From V1-33 sp039795165 (GTDB lineage Bacteria; Verrucomicrobiota; Verrucomicrobiia; Verrucomicrobiales; V1-33), in NCBI GenBank assembly GCA_039795165.1, contig JBDKER010000028.1, forward strand, positions 1 through 64,000: a stretch of 64,000 nt of DNA, written 5' to 3'. Both the position numbers and the translations under genes were made by a program. The notes beneath the pieces were generated by a model. The model worked only from the letters and a program-made list of their open reading frames with translations, searched no databases and had not been told where the DNA came from. Position 1 is the first letter of the stretch. The number at the start of each line of letters is the position of its first letter. This document shows, in pieces, positions 36,003 to 43,815 of the stretch.

Positions 36003-36755
36003 ATGCGCCGACTCGAAGTCAGACAGACCCGTTTCCAGCGCATCGAAGTCTGGGGATCCCCGGACGAAACAGAATTCCGGGTCACCGGGGCCGTCCATGC
36101 ATGGTGGCACCGCCACCGCTTCCTAACGGGGCTGGCATGGGACTGCATCGCCGCCGGCATTCTCTCGCACCCGGGCCAACCGGTTTCCATTCTCATGCTT
36201 GGTCTCGGTGGCGGCACCAGCCTCCGCACGCTCCAGCACCTCCTCCCCCAAGCCTCCAGCACCGCCATCGAAATCGATCCGGACATGATCGGTCTCGCCC
36301 GCGGCTACATGGAACTCGACCGCATCGGAACCCGCATCATCACAGACGATGCCTACCAATGGCTCGCTTCCTGCCGCCAGAAGTTCGATGTCATCTTCGA
36401 CGATGTCTACGGGGTCACCGCAGACGATGTCGCCCGCCCCGGTCCCATCACTCCGGAAATCGCCGCTGCCATCCACCGTTGTCTCAAACCCGATGGCATC
36501 TTCGCTGCGAATCTCGTCACGGGAAAGGGCCACCGCCGCACGCAGTCAGCCATGCGGTCGTTCTTCCGCTCGAGCTTCCCGGCCGTCCGCTCGGTCACCA
36601 CACCGGACAGCCTCAACGAATGCCTCGTCGGTGGGTCCCGCCTCGCCCCATGGCGTGCCATCCGCGCCCGCGCCGCGGATTTTGCCGACAATGCGGACTA
36701 CGGATTCTGGCGGCTCCTGCGCGCCCGCTCGATCGGGCCGTCCGGGCCGCGCTGA
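36003..36755 (+). CDS. Spermidine-synthase-like methyltransferase-fold protein
   Basis: 250 residues in a Rossmann-type SAM fold: LGLGGGTSLRTLQHLL as the nucleotide loop, AIEIDPDMIGLARGYM as the acidic strand, then DDAYQWL and FDVIFDDVYG. This is the pattern of spermidine synthases and their non-polyamine relatives. The N-terminus MRRLEVRQTRFQRIEVWG resembles the relatives rather than true SpeE, so aminopropyl transfer should not be assumed. It starts 7 bp after the ATPase stop and is probably cotranscribed with it. Confidence 0.78.
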   Translation: MRRLEVRQTRFQRIEVWGSPDETEFRVTGAVHAWWHRHRFLTGLAWDCIAAGILSHPGQPVSILMLGLGGGTSLRTLQHLLPQASSTAIEIDPDMIGLARGYMELDRIGTRIITDDAYQWLASCRQKFDVIFDDVYGVTADDVARPGPITPEIAAAIHRCLKPDGIFAANLVTGKGHRRTQSAMRSFFRSSFPAVRSVTTPDSLNECLVGGSRLAPWRAIRARAADFADNADYGFWRLLRARSIGPSGPR

Positions 36756-36801
36756 TCTCCCTGCCCTTGCCGGATGAGCCGCACCAAGCTACGGCACGGC
36801 C

Positions 36802-38580
36802 ATGAAATCAGGCGGACTGTCCCCATGGCGAATCTGCCTGCTCATGGCCGCCGCACTCGCCGCGGCAACATCCTCCCACGCTCAGGAACTCCGCGGCTTC
36901 TGGGTCGATGCCTTCAATCAGGGCATCAAAACGTCTGCGCAGGTCACCGCCCTCGTGGAAGACGCCCGACGCGCCAACTGCAACGCTCTCTTTGTGCAGG
37001 TCCGCAAACGGGGCGATGCCTATTTCAGCAATGGCCTCGAACCCCGGGCCACGGACATCACGTCGGCCAGCTTCGACCCGCTCGCCGACCTCGTCGCCAA
37101 GGCCCGCAGCGGACCGGAGCCACTCGCAGTCCACGCATGGATCGTCACCTACAATATCTGGAATCAGCAGAACACTTCGCCATCTCAGCCGTCCCATCCG
37201 TTCAATCTCCACCGCGACTGGCTCACCCAGCGGAATGATGGCGTCCAGTGGGACGGTGCCAATTATGCCTTCGACCCGGCCCATCCTTCCGTTCAGGACC
37301 ACACGTTCCGCGTCTGCATGGACATCCTTGCGCGCTACCAGGTCGACGGCCTTCACCTCGATTACATCCGCTACACGGATTCCGGTTCTTCGGTGGGCAG
37401 CAATCCATGGGGATACCACCCGCTGGCCCTCCAGCGCTTCCGCAGCCTCACGGGTCGCTCGGATACCCCGACTGCAGGCGATTCCGCATGGCTCCAGTTC
37501 CGGAGGGATCAAATCACTGCCCTCGTCCGCAAACTCCACCTGCACGCATGGCAACTCCGGCCATCACTCTGCCTCTCGGCGGCCACCATTGCCTACGGAT
37601 CCGCTCCCTCCAGCAACTCGGTGAGCGCATGGCAGCAGCGCGATGCCTTCGGCCGCGTCCTCCAGGACTGGCGTGGATGGCTCGACGAAGGCATCCTCGA
37701 CCTCGCCATCCCCATGGTCTACCGCGACAACACCAACGCCACGCGCGCCTCGGAATGGATCGCATGGACCCGCTGGGCCCGCGACAACCAGTTCAACCGC
37801 CTCTGCGCCGCCGGACTCGGCAACTACCTCAATGCCGTCGAAGGCACCCTCAGCCAGATCAGCAGCGCCCGCGCCGCATCGGCCACCACCGGCCGCAGCC
37901 TTGCCGGACAGGTCCTCTATTCCTACGCCACATGGTGCCGCCGCCAGAACGCAGACACTACCTACACGAGCAATTACCTGCCACGGCAGGATTTCCTCAA
38001 TGCCCTCAGCGACCCCGCCGCCGCCGCTGCCTTCAGTGCTTCCCCCCTTTACCCAACCCCGGTTTCCATCCCTGCCATGCCATGGAAGTCGGATCCCTCG
38101 CGCGCCCAGCTCATGGGTTTCGTCCGACTGCCCGATCCCTCCCTTTGGCCCGACGGCGCACCGGTGAACCTCCTTGGTCCACAGGGGCAAGCCATCACGC
38201 TCAAGACAGACGCCACGGGCTTCTTCGGCTCCACAGGCCTGACTCCCGGCACATGGAGCATTGCAGTGCAAATCCCGGGCTTCCCGGCCCGCACGCGCAC
38301 TCTCGACCTGCAGGGCGGCAAGGTCACCAGTCAGAATCTCTGGCTGAGCCCAGCCCCCTTCACAGTCACGGCAGTGCAGCACGACCGCACGCTGCGGCAC
38401 ACCACGGTCACATGGAACTCCCTGCCGGAATCGCGCTACCGCATCGAAACCAGCACGGATTTCGCCACATGGACGGCGGCCGCCACGGGCGTCGCATCAT
38501 CCGGATTCTCCACGGCATGGACGAGCACCGCCGACCCGCCGGGTGCTTTCCGCCGCTTCTTCCGCATCGCAGAGGAATGA
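36802..38580 (+). CDS. Secreted GHL10-family glycoside-hydrolase-like protein
   Basis: 592 residues with a signal peptide (ending about ATSSHAQ). The body begins ELRGFWVDAFNQG and contains VQVRKRGDAYF, then VDGLHLDYIRYTD and LDLAIPMVYRD. These are hallmarks of the GHL10/DUF187 TIM-barrel family of putative glycan hydrolases, which includes a divisome-linked peptidoglycan hydrolase (DigH) in E. coli. A carboxypeptidase-regulatory-like beta domain (about 433-515) and a C-terminal module ending FRRFFRIAEE follow. That tail type recurs on other secreted proteins here. Substrate (peptidoglycan or polysaccharide) is not determined. Confidence 0.85.
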   Translation: MKSGGLSPWRICLLMAAALAAATSSHAQELRGFWVDAFNQGIKTSAQVTALVEDARRANCNALFVQVRKRGDAYFSNGLEPRATDITSASFDPLADLVAKARSGPEPLAVHAWIVTYNIWNQQNTSPSQPSHPFNLHRDWLTQRNDGVQWDGANYAFDPAHPSVQDHTFRVCMDILARYQVDGLHLDYIRYTDSGSSVGSNPWGYHPLALQRFRSLTGRSDTPTAGDSAWLQFRRDQITALVRKLHLHAWQLRPSLCLSAATIAYGSAPSSNSVSAWQQRDAFGRVLQDWRGWLDEGILDLAIPMVYRDNTNATRASEWIAWTRWARDNQFNRLCAAGLGNYLNAVEGTLSQISSARAASATTGRSLAGQVLYSYATWCRRQNADTTYTSNYLPRQDFLNALSDPAAAAAFSASPLYPTPVSIPAMPWKSDPSRAQLMGFVRLPDPSLWPDGAPVNLLGPQGQAITLKTDATGFFGSTGLTPGTWSIAVQIPGFPARTRTLDLQGGKVTSQNLWLSPAPFTVTAVQHDRTLRHTTVTWNSLPESRYRIETSTDFATWTAAATGVASSGFSTAWTSTADPPGAFRRFFRIAEE

Positions 38581-38632
38581 CGCCGCTGCATTCCGGGTTG
38601 CCCTCCGGGTCCCGCCATGGCAACGCCCGTGC

Positions 38633-39595
38633 ATGCTTTTCGCAGAGTACCTGCACCGACTCGATCCCGTTCTGCTCCGCATCACCGACAGCATTCAGCT
38701 GCGCTGGTACGGCATCGCCTATGTGGTCGGCTTCTACTGCGGCTGGCTTCTTCTCCAACGCTGGGCGCGCCGCGGCATCGGGGAACTCAAACCGGAGGAA
38801 ACCGCGGACTTCATCACCTATGCCGCCCTTTTCGGCGTCCTCATCGGCGGCCGCCTCGGCTACATGCTGCTCTACAACCGCACGGAATTCTTCAGCAATC
38901 CCCTCAGCTTCTTTCACGTCACGGGCGGTGGCATGGCCAGCCACGGCGGCATCGCCGGCCTCTTCCTCTTCACGCTCTGGTGGGCCCGCCGCCACCAGCG
39001 TTCATGGACCGGTCTCGGCGACAACCTCGTGACCGCCGCCCCCGTCGGCCTCTTCTTCGGAAGACTCGCCAATTTCGTGAACGGGGAACTCTACGGCCGC
39101 CCGACCACGGTCCCATGGGCAATGAAGTTCCCGGAGGAAGCGACCCGCTGGGCATCGGACCCGGAAGCGACGGAGAAATACGCGGCGCTCTCGGCCCTGC
39201 TCACGAAACACGCCCCGCCCGATGCCACGGACGAACGCAGCCTCATCCTTTCTCTCGCCCGCGAAAACGATGCCTTCGCGGAGGGCCTCCGCCCGCTCCT
39301 CTCGGCGCGCCATCCTTCGCAGCTGTACGAAGCCGCCCTCGAAGGCCTCGCACTCTTCCTGATCCTCTTCGTAATCCGTGAAAAATGGCCGAAGGCCCCG
39401 CACGGACTGCTCACAGGCCTCTTCTTTATCCTCTACGCGGTCTTCCGCATCATCGGGGAAAACTACCGCGAACCGGACGCCTTCATCCACGGCCTCACGG
39501 AAGGTCAGTACTATTCCCTCTTCATGATCGCCGTGGGAGCAGCCTTCCTGATCTTCGCAGCCACCCGCCGCAGGGCTCAGCAGGTGTCGGGCTGA
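38633..39595 (+). CDS. lgt: Phosphatidylglycerol-prolipoprotein diacylglyceryl transferase
   Basis: 320 residues with about seven membrane helices. The Lgt signature GRLANFVNGELYGR is present, with IRWYG-like QLRWYGIAYVVGFY near the N-terminus, HGGIAG, and RHPSQLYEA. Lgt adds diacylglycerol to the lipobox Cys of prolipoproteins at the inner membrane. An insert of about 60 residues between the signature and RHPSQLYE (about 170-230) is longer than in E. coli Lgt. The start at 38633 (MLFAEYLHRL) begins at the first helix; upstream ATGs are inside the GHL10 gene. The 3' end overlaps mogA on the other strand by 19 bp. Confidence 0.95.
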   Translation: MLFAEYLHRLDPVLLRITDSIQLRWYGIAYVVGFYCGWLLLQRWARRGIGELKPEETADFITYAALFGVLIGGRLGYMLLYNRTEFFSNPLSFFHVTGGGMASHGGIAGLFLFTLWWARRHQRSWTGLGDNLVTAAPVGLFFGRLANFVNGELYGRPTTVPWAMKFPEEATRWASDPEATEKYAALSALLTKHAPPDATDERSLILSLARENDAFAEGLRPLLSARHPSQLYEAALEGLALFLILFVIREKWPKAPHGLLTGLFFILYAVFRIIGENYREPDAFIHGLTEGQYYSLFMIAVGAAFLIFAATRRRAQQVSG

Positions 39596-40062
39596 CGCCG
39601 CGCCACTTTCACCGTGTGCGGCACCGCCGCGGCCACAATGCGCAGGCATTCCGCCGCCCCGGTGGGCTTACCCGGCAGCGCCAACACAAAGGCATCGTCC
39701 ACCACGGCCCCAAGTGACCGCGACAGAATCGCATTCGGCAGCGACGCGAACGACCCCATGCGCATGGCCTCGCCAAAACCAGGCAGTTCCACCCGCATGA
39801 TCCCGCGGATGGCCTCGGGTGTCACATCCCGCGGCCCGATGCCCGTGCCGCCCGTCGTCAGCACGAGCCCGCAGCCCTGCGCCACAAACGAGCGCACGGC
39901 CTGCTGAATCGCGCCAATCTCATCGGGTACCACACCCTCTGCAAGCACACGCCAGCCAAGTTCCTCGGCCACCGCCCGCACGGCCGGACCGCCAAGGTCT
40001 TCATACTCCCCCGCCGCTGCCCGGTCGGATACCGTCACAATGCCGCACGTGATCATGACCAT
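39577..40062 (-). CDS. mogA: Molybdopterin adenylyltransferase (MogA/MoaB family)
   Basis: 161 residues: CGIVTVSDRAAAGEYED at the start, VLTTGGTGIGPRDVTPEA as the conserved MPT-binding loop and LPGKPTGAAECL near the end. The enzyme activates molybdopterin by adenylation before molybdenum insertion. It could equally be named MoaB, which differs mainly in phylogeny. Its ATG shares one base with the nadB stop (TGATG), so it is translated by coupling to nadB. Other cofactor genes are not in the window. Confidence 0.9.
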   Translation of the reverse strand: MVMITCGIVTVSDRAAAGEYEDLGGPAVRAVAEELGWRVLAEGVVPDEIGAIQQAVRSFVAQGCGLVLTTGGTGIGPRDVTPEAIRGIMRVELPGFGEAMRMGSFASLPNAILSRSLGAVVDDAFVLALPGKPTGAAECLRIVAAAVPHTVKVARRQPDTC

Positions 40063-41663
40063 CAGAGTACTCTCCGCAGCACCGTATCGTCAAGACAACG
40101 GGGGTCGCTCGCGGGATGATCAAGGGTGTAATGCAGTCCCCGGCTCTCGCGGCGCGACTGCGCACTGTCGACAATCAGCGACGCCACTTCGACGAGATTC
40201 CGCAGCTCAAGCAGCTCAGTGGTCACTTTGAAATTCCAGTAAAATTCCCGCACTTCGCGGTGCAGATTCCGCAGCCTTGTCGCCGCCCGCTGCAGCCGCT
40301 TGGTCGTCCGCACAATCGATACGTAATCCCACATGAGCCGCCGGATCTCGTCCCAGTTGTGGTAGATCACCACAAGTTCATCGACATCCGTCACCTTGCC
40401 AGCCTGCCAGCCGGGAATTTCATAGCGTTCATCAGGCGGCCGCCCGGCCGGAAACTGCCGCAGCACATCCGCCGCGGCCCGATGCCCCACGACCGCACCT
40501 TCAAGGAGCGAATTACTCGCAAGCCGATTGGCTCCATGCAGCCCCGTGCAGCCGACTTCGCCCACAGCCCACAAACCCCGCAGACTGCTCGCCCCATTGG
40601 CATCGGTCCGCACGCCCCCGCATTGATAATGCGCCGCCGGAACCACCGGAATCGGATCGACCGCAATGTCCAGCCCAGCCTTCAGACAGGTCTGATAAAT
40701 GTTCGGAAACCGCTCGCTCAGAAAATCGCGCCCGCGCGATGTGATGTCCAAATAGACACAGGGACTGCCAGTCCGCTTAATTTCCTGATCGATCGCCCGC
40801 GCCACGATATCGCGCGGAGCGAGTGATTTCCGCGCATCGTACTTCTCCATGAATTCCCGCCCGTCTGCCCCCACAAGGACGCCCCCTTCGCCGCGCAGGG
40901 CTTCACTGATCAGAAAGTTCCGGATGCCGGGATGATAGAGGCAGGTCGGATGGAATTGAACGAATTCCATGTTCGCTATGGTGGCCCCGGCCCGCCATGC
41001 CATGGCCACCCCGTCACCGGTCGCCACCGCCGGATTCGTTGTGTACTGATACACCCGTCCACTTCCCCCGGTCGCGAGGACCACACGGTCGGACCGGAAG
41101 GTGACCACTTCCCCGGTCCGCTCATCAAGCACATAAAGCCCCAGCACCCTGTCCTCGGTCGCAAATCCCAGCTTGCCGGTCGTCACCAGATCGATCGCGA
41201 AATGATGCTCGAAGAAGGTAATGCCGGGTTCCGCCCGCGCCCGCTCCAGCAACCGATCGGCAATCTCGCGGCCGGTGGTGTCGCCATGATGCAGAATCCT
41301 CCGCTGGGTGTGACCACCTTCCATGCCGAGACTGACCACGGACTTTCCGCCCTCGTCGACTGAATCGAAGCGCACACCCCATTCCATCAGTTCCCGGATT
41401 CTCTCTGGGCCGTCCTCAACCATCCCGCGCACCACGTCTTCCCGGCACAAACCAGCTCCGGCCCCCAGCGTGTCGGCCACATGCGCCTCGAAACTGTCGC
41501 CCTCGCCCATGACACAGGCAACCCCGCCCTGGGCCCACGCGGTGTTCGATTCCTCCGCACTCCGCTTGGCCAGCAGGGCCACCCGTCCGTGCTTCGCTGC
41601 CTTCAGCGCAAAGGTGAGCCCGGCAAGACCGGTCCCGACAACAACGAAATCATAAACAACCAT
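40062..41663 (-). CDS. nadB: L-aspartate oxidase
   Basis: 533 residues. The FAD-binding N-terminus is FVVVGTGLAGLTFALKAA. Family motifs are SNTAWAQGGVA, HTQRRILHHGDTTGREI, FVQFHPTC and a late HGANRLASNSLLEG (FAD). It oxidises aspartate to iminoaspartate, the first step of de novo NAD synthesis. nadA and nadC are not here. The start at 41663 is chosen by the flavoprotein N-terminus; it has GGAGG too far upstream (16 bases) to be a normal ribosome-binding site. It lies 69 bp after ispH and is coupled to mogA. Confidence 0.95.
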   Translation of the reverse strand: MVVYDFVVVGTGLAGLTFALKAAKHGRVALLAKRSAEESNTAWAQGGVACVMGEGDSFEAHVADTLGAGAGLCREDVVRGMVEDGPERIRELMEWGVRFDSVDEGGKSVVSLGMEGGHTQRRILHHGDTTGREIADRLLERARAEPGITFFEHHFAIDLVTTGKLGFATEDRVLGLYVLDERTGEVVTFRSDRVVLATGGSGRVYQYTTNPAVATGDGVAMAWRAGATIANMEFVQFHPTCLYHPGIRNFLISEALRGEGGVLVGADGREFMEKYDARKSLAPRDIVARAIDQEIKRTGSPCVYLDITSRGRDFLSERFPNIYQTCLKAGLDIAVDPIPVVPAAHYQCGGVRTDANGASSLRGLWAVGEVGCTGLHGANRLASNSLLEGAVVGHRAAADVLRQFPAGRPPDERYEIPGWQAGKVTDVDELVVIYHNWDEIRRLMWDYVSIVRTTKRLQRAATRLRNLHREVREFYWNFKVTTELLELRNLVEVASLIVDSAQSRRESRGLHYTLDHPASDPRCLDDTVLRRVL

Positions 41664-41732
41664 GGACGCGCAGATATGACCTCCACGACGTCCCGCCTGC
41701 TCTGCGTTGCAACCCGGAATTGCCCCACGCAC

Positions 41733-42653
41733 TCATGGCCCTCCCACCACTGGAAAATGCCGCGCAATGGCCTGCCGGACGGATTCCGCCAGCCTCGGCA
41801 CAACCGCCCGCGACGCCGCCAGCTCACGCAGCCGCAGCACCACTCCCTCCACCGTTTCATCAAGGGTCGATGTGCCCGCCGTCACCCCCACCGCCTCCAC
41901 CCCGTCGAGCCATCCCGCATCGACATCCTCAGCCGTCTCCACCTGCCACGCCCGACACCCCAGCCCCCGCGCCGTCTCCACCAGCTGCCGCGTGTTGTTG
42001 CTGTGCCGACCCCCCACCACAATCACCAACTCACTCTCCCGGCACAGGGCCTCAAGCGATTCCTGCCGGTCCCGCGTCGGCTGACAGACCGTGTTCCTGA
42101 AAACCACCTCCGCCGCAGGCCGCAGCTCACGAAGCCGCGCCACCAGCCACTCAACCCACTTCACTGGCTGCGTCGTCTGACTCACCACCCCGAACTTATC
42201 CACCTCCGGCAACCCCGCCAGATCTTCCTCCCCACCCACCACCGTCGCCCCAGGAAAATCCCCCGTCAACCCACGCACCTCCACATGCCCCGCCGCCCCG
42301 ATCACCACCGGATGATACCCCGCAACCACCAGCTTCGCGAGAGCATGATGAGCCTTCCGCACCAGCGGACAAGTCGTGTCCGTCACCCGGTACCCAGCCC
42401 CCTCCCACGCCTGCTTCGCCCGATCCGAAGCCCCATGCGCCGTGATCATGACCACTTCCGTCCCGCTGCTCCCCACTTCCTCCAGTTCCCCCTGCTTCAC
42501 CCCCAGCGTTCCCAAATGCCGCTGCACCACCGGATTGTGCACCAACTCTCCCAGCACCGTCACCGGTCCCTCCTCCGCCACCGCATGCGCCTTCCGCAAC
42601 GCATCCCTCACCCCAAAACACATCCCATAATGCCGCGCCAGTCTGATCTTCAT
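41733..42653 (-). CDS. ispH: 4-hydroxy-3-methylbut-2-enyl diphosphate reductase
   Basis: 306 residues. The three Cys ligands of the 4Fe-4S cluster are in YGMCFGV (near residue 12), TDTTCPLV and FRNTVCQPT. GELVHNPVV and TAGTSTLDETV also match. It is the last step of the MEP isoprenoid pathway, giving IPP and DMAPP. The start MKIRLARHYGMCFGV fits the family; an ATG 45 bp upstream is less likely. No Shine-Dalgarno is visible. An operator-like 16-bp site lies 62 bp upstream of the ATG. Confidence 0.95.
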   Translation of the reverse strand: MKIRLARHYGMCFGVRDALRKAHAVAEEGPVTVLGELVHNPVVQRHLGTLGVKQGELEEVGSSGTEVVMITAHGASDRAKQAWEGAGYRVTDTTCPLVRKAHHALAKLVVAGYHPVVIGAAGHVEVRGLTGDFPGATVVGGEEDLAGLPEVDKFGVVSQTTQPVKWVEWLVARLRELRPAAEVVFRNTVCQPTRDRQESLEALCRESELVIVVGGRHSNNTRQLVETARGLGCRAWQVETAEDVDAGWLDGVEAVGVTAGTSTLDETVEGVVLRLRELAASRAVVPRLAESVRQAIARHFPVVGGP

Positions 42654-42714
42654 GTTGTTCTTTCGTTCTTTGGTTCTCACCCCCCCAGTTCTCTCCACCC
42701 CGCATCACCGGGAG

Positions 42715-42730
42715 GCTTTGTGATGCAAAG
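42715..42730. promoter_or_regulatory. Operator-like 16-bp site upstream of ispH
   Basis: GCTTTGTGATGCAAAG contains the inverted arms CTTTG and CAAAG around five bases. It is identical to the site at 43688-43703 in front of the membrane/regulator operon. It sits between the regulator stop (42756) and the ispH start (42653). Confidence 0.6.
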
Positions 42731-42755
42731 CTAATGATCAAATAAAAACCGGCGC

Positions 42756-43052
42756 TCATTCCCTCGCCTGACGCACGATTGCCTCGAGGACACTCAGGTA
42801 GCGGTTGAAGGCGTCGCGTCCGTTTCCGGTGAGCGCATAACGGGTCTGCTGACGCTGCTTCATTTCGCGGATTTCGGAAACATAGCCTGCCTTGAAGAGG
42901 GCGCGCAGATGGGTGATGAGGTTGCCGTCGGACATGCCGAGCTGTCCCTTGAGATCCTGAAACGACCACTCATGCCGACTCGCGAGCAGGGTCATGATGG
43001 CAAGCCTCCCCTTCTCGTGAATGATGCGGTCCAGCTGACTGAAATCAATCAT
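42756..43052 (-). CDS. Small winged-helix transcriptional regulator (HTH_34 type)
   Basis: 98 residues in one compact winged helix-turn-helix: LDRIIHEKGRLAIMTLLAS, recognition region FQDLKGQLGMSDGNLITHL and a basic wing QRQQTRYALTGNGRD. This matches the PF13601-type (MarR/ArsR-like) regulators found as single-domain proteins. Its ATG overlaps the stop of the membrane gene by 4 bp (ATGA). A palindromic site before that operon suggests autoregulation. The signal it senses is unknown, since there is no ligand domain and no Cys cluster. Confidence 0.85.
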   Translation of the reverse strand: MIDFSQLDRIIHEKGRLAIMTLLASRHEWSFQDLKGQLGMSDGNLITHLRALFKAGYVSEIREMKQRQQTRYALTGNGRDAFNRYLSVLEAIVRQARE

Positions 43053-43678
43053 GCCCTGCGGTTCGAAAGAAACACGGCGGCCGCATAGACCAGATGAAAC
43101 AGACCGAAGGTCAGCGCCATGAAAAACAGGGGAGCGGCCGCGGGACCCGCCAGCTGCCGCACCGATGGCAGAAATGAAAGCAGGCCCGCCACAAAGAAGG
43201 CGAGGCCAAGCCGCTGAATCGACCGCGGCGCAAACGAGCCCGTCGCCCGCAGCGCCAGCCCGTAGAAAAGAATCCAGAACGAACTCACCTGCACCGGATC
43301 GAGCGGTGCAGCCTCCGCCGCCAGCAGTCCCAGCACAAATCCCGCCACCAGCGGCGGCACCAGCGCCCCCAGCGCCAGCTTCATGCCAGCCGACACAAAC
43401 GGTTCCCCCCGCTTACGCGCACTCCGCCACAGCATGCCCACATTCAGCAGCGACACCACCACCAGCACCACTAGCCATTCCCCCGTGAACCGCTCACTCC
43501 CCAGCTCCCCTCCCCAGCCCATCTGCCAACCCTGCCACCAGCTCAACCCCACACTCAGCACCCCAGCCACCAGCGCCGCCGGCGCAGAAATCGCCCGGTA
43601 CACCGTCGCCCGCTCCATGAGCGACCGGATGGTCCGCAGCTGCTCGGTCGCCTCGCTCGCATTCGGTTCGTTCTTCAT
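43049..43678 (-). CDS. Small polytopic membrane protein coupled to a winged-helix regulator
   Basis: 209 residues. A soluble N-terminus (MKNEPNASEATEQLRTIRSLMERATVYR) is followed by about six hydrophobic helices. No enzymatic motif is visible and I do not recognise the family by function, though small membrane proteins next to HTH_34 regulators are common. It may be the target or sensor for the regulator. AAGGA lies close before the ATG at 43678, and an operator-like palindrome sits 10 bp further up. Confidence 0.7.
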   Translation of the reverse strand: MKNEPNASEATEQLRTIRSLMERATVYRAISAPAALVAGVLSVGLSWWQGWQMGWGGELGSERFTGEWLVVLVVVSLLNVGMLWRSARKRGEPFVSAGMKLALGALVPPLVAGFVLGLLAAEAAPLDPVQVSSFWILFYGLALRATGSFAPRSIQRLGLAFFVAGLLSFLPSVRQLAGPAAAPLFFMALTFGLFHLVYAAAVFLSNRRA

Positions 43679-43687
43679 GATCCTTTT

Positions 43688-43703
43688 GCTTTGTGATGCA
43701 AAG
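43688..43703. promoter_or_regulatory. Operator-like 16-bp site before the membrane/regulator operon
   Basis: GCTTTGTGATGCAAAG, 10 bp upstream of the membrane gene ATG (43678), is an exact copy of the site at 42715-42730, in the same orientation. Binding here would block the promoter or ribosome-binding region, as in autorepression by the winged-helix protein encoded downstream. Confidence 0.6.
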
Positions 43704-43815
43704 TGAAGTGTGGTGGGGTTTGTGCAAGTGAATTCTGCGGGCATCCGGCGATGCGCGTCTCCCTGATTGCAAGAAGGGGTGTGCAGGGACAGTTTTGGGG
43801 GAGAGAACCGATATC

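Noticed and set aside
36003..36755. True spermidine synthase
   Set aside because: The SAM fold fits, but the N-terminal motif and lack of polyamine genes favour a distant relative.
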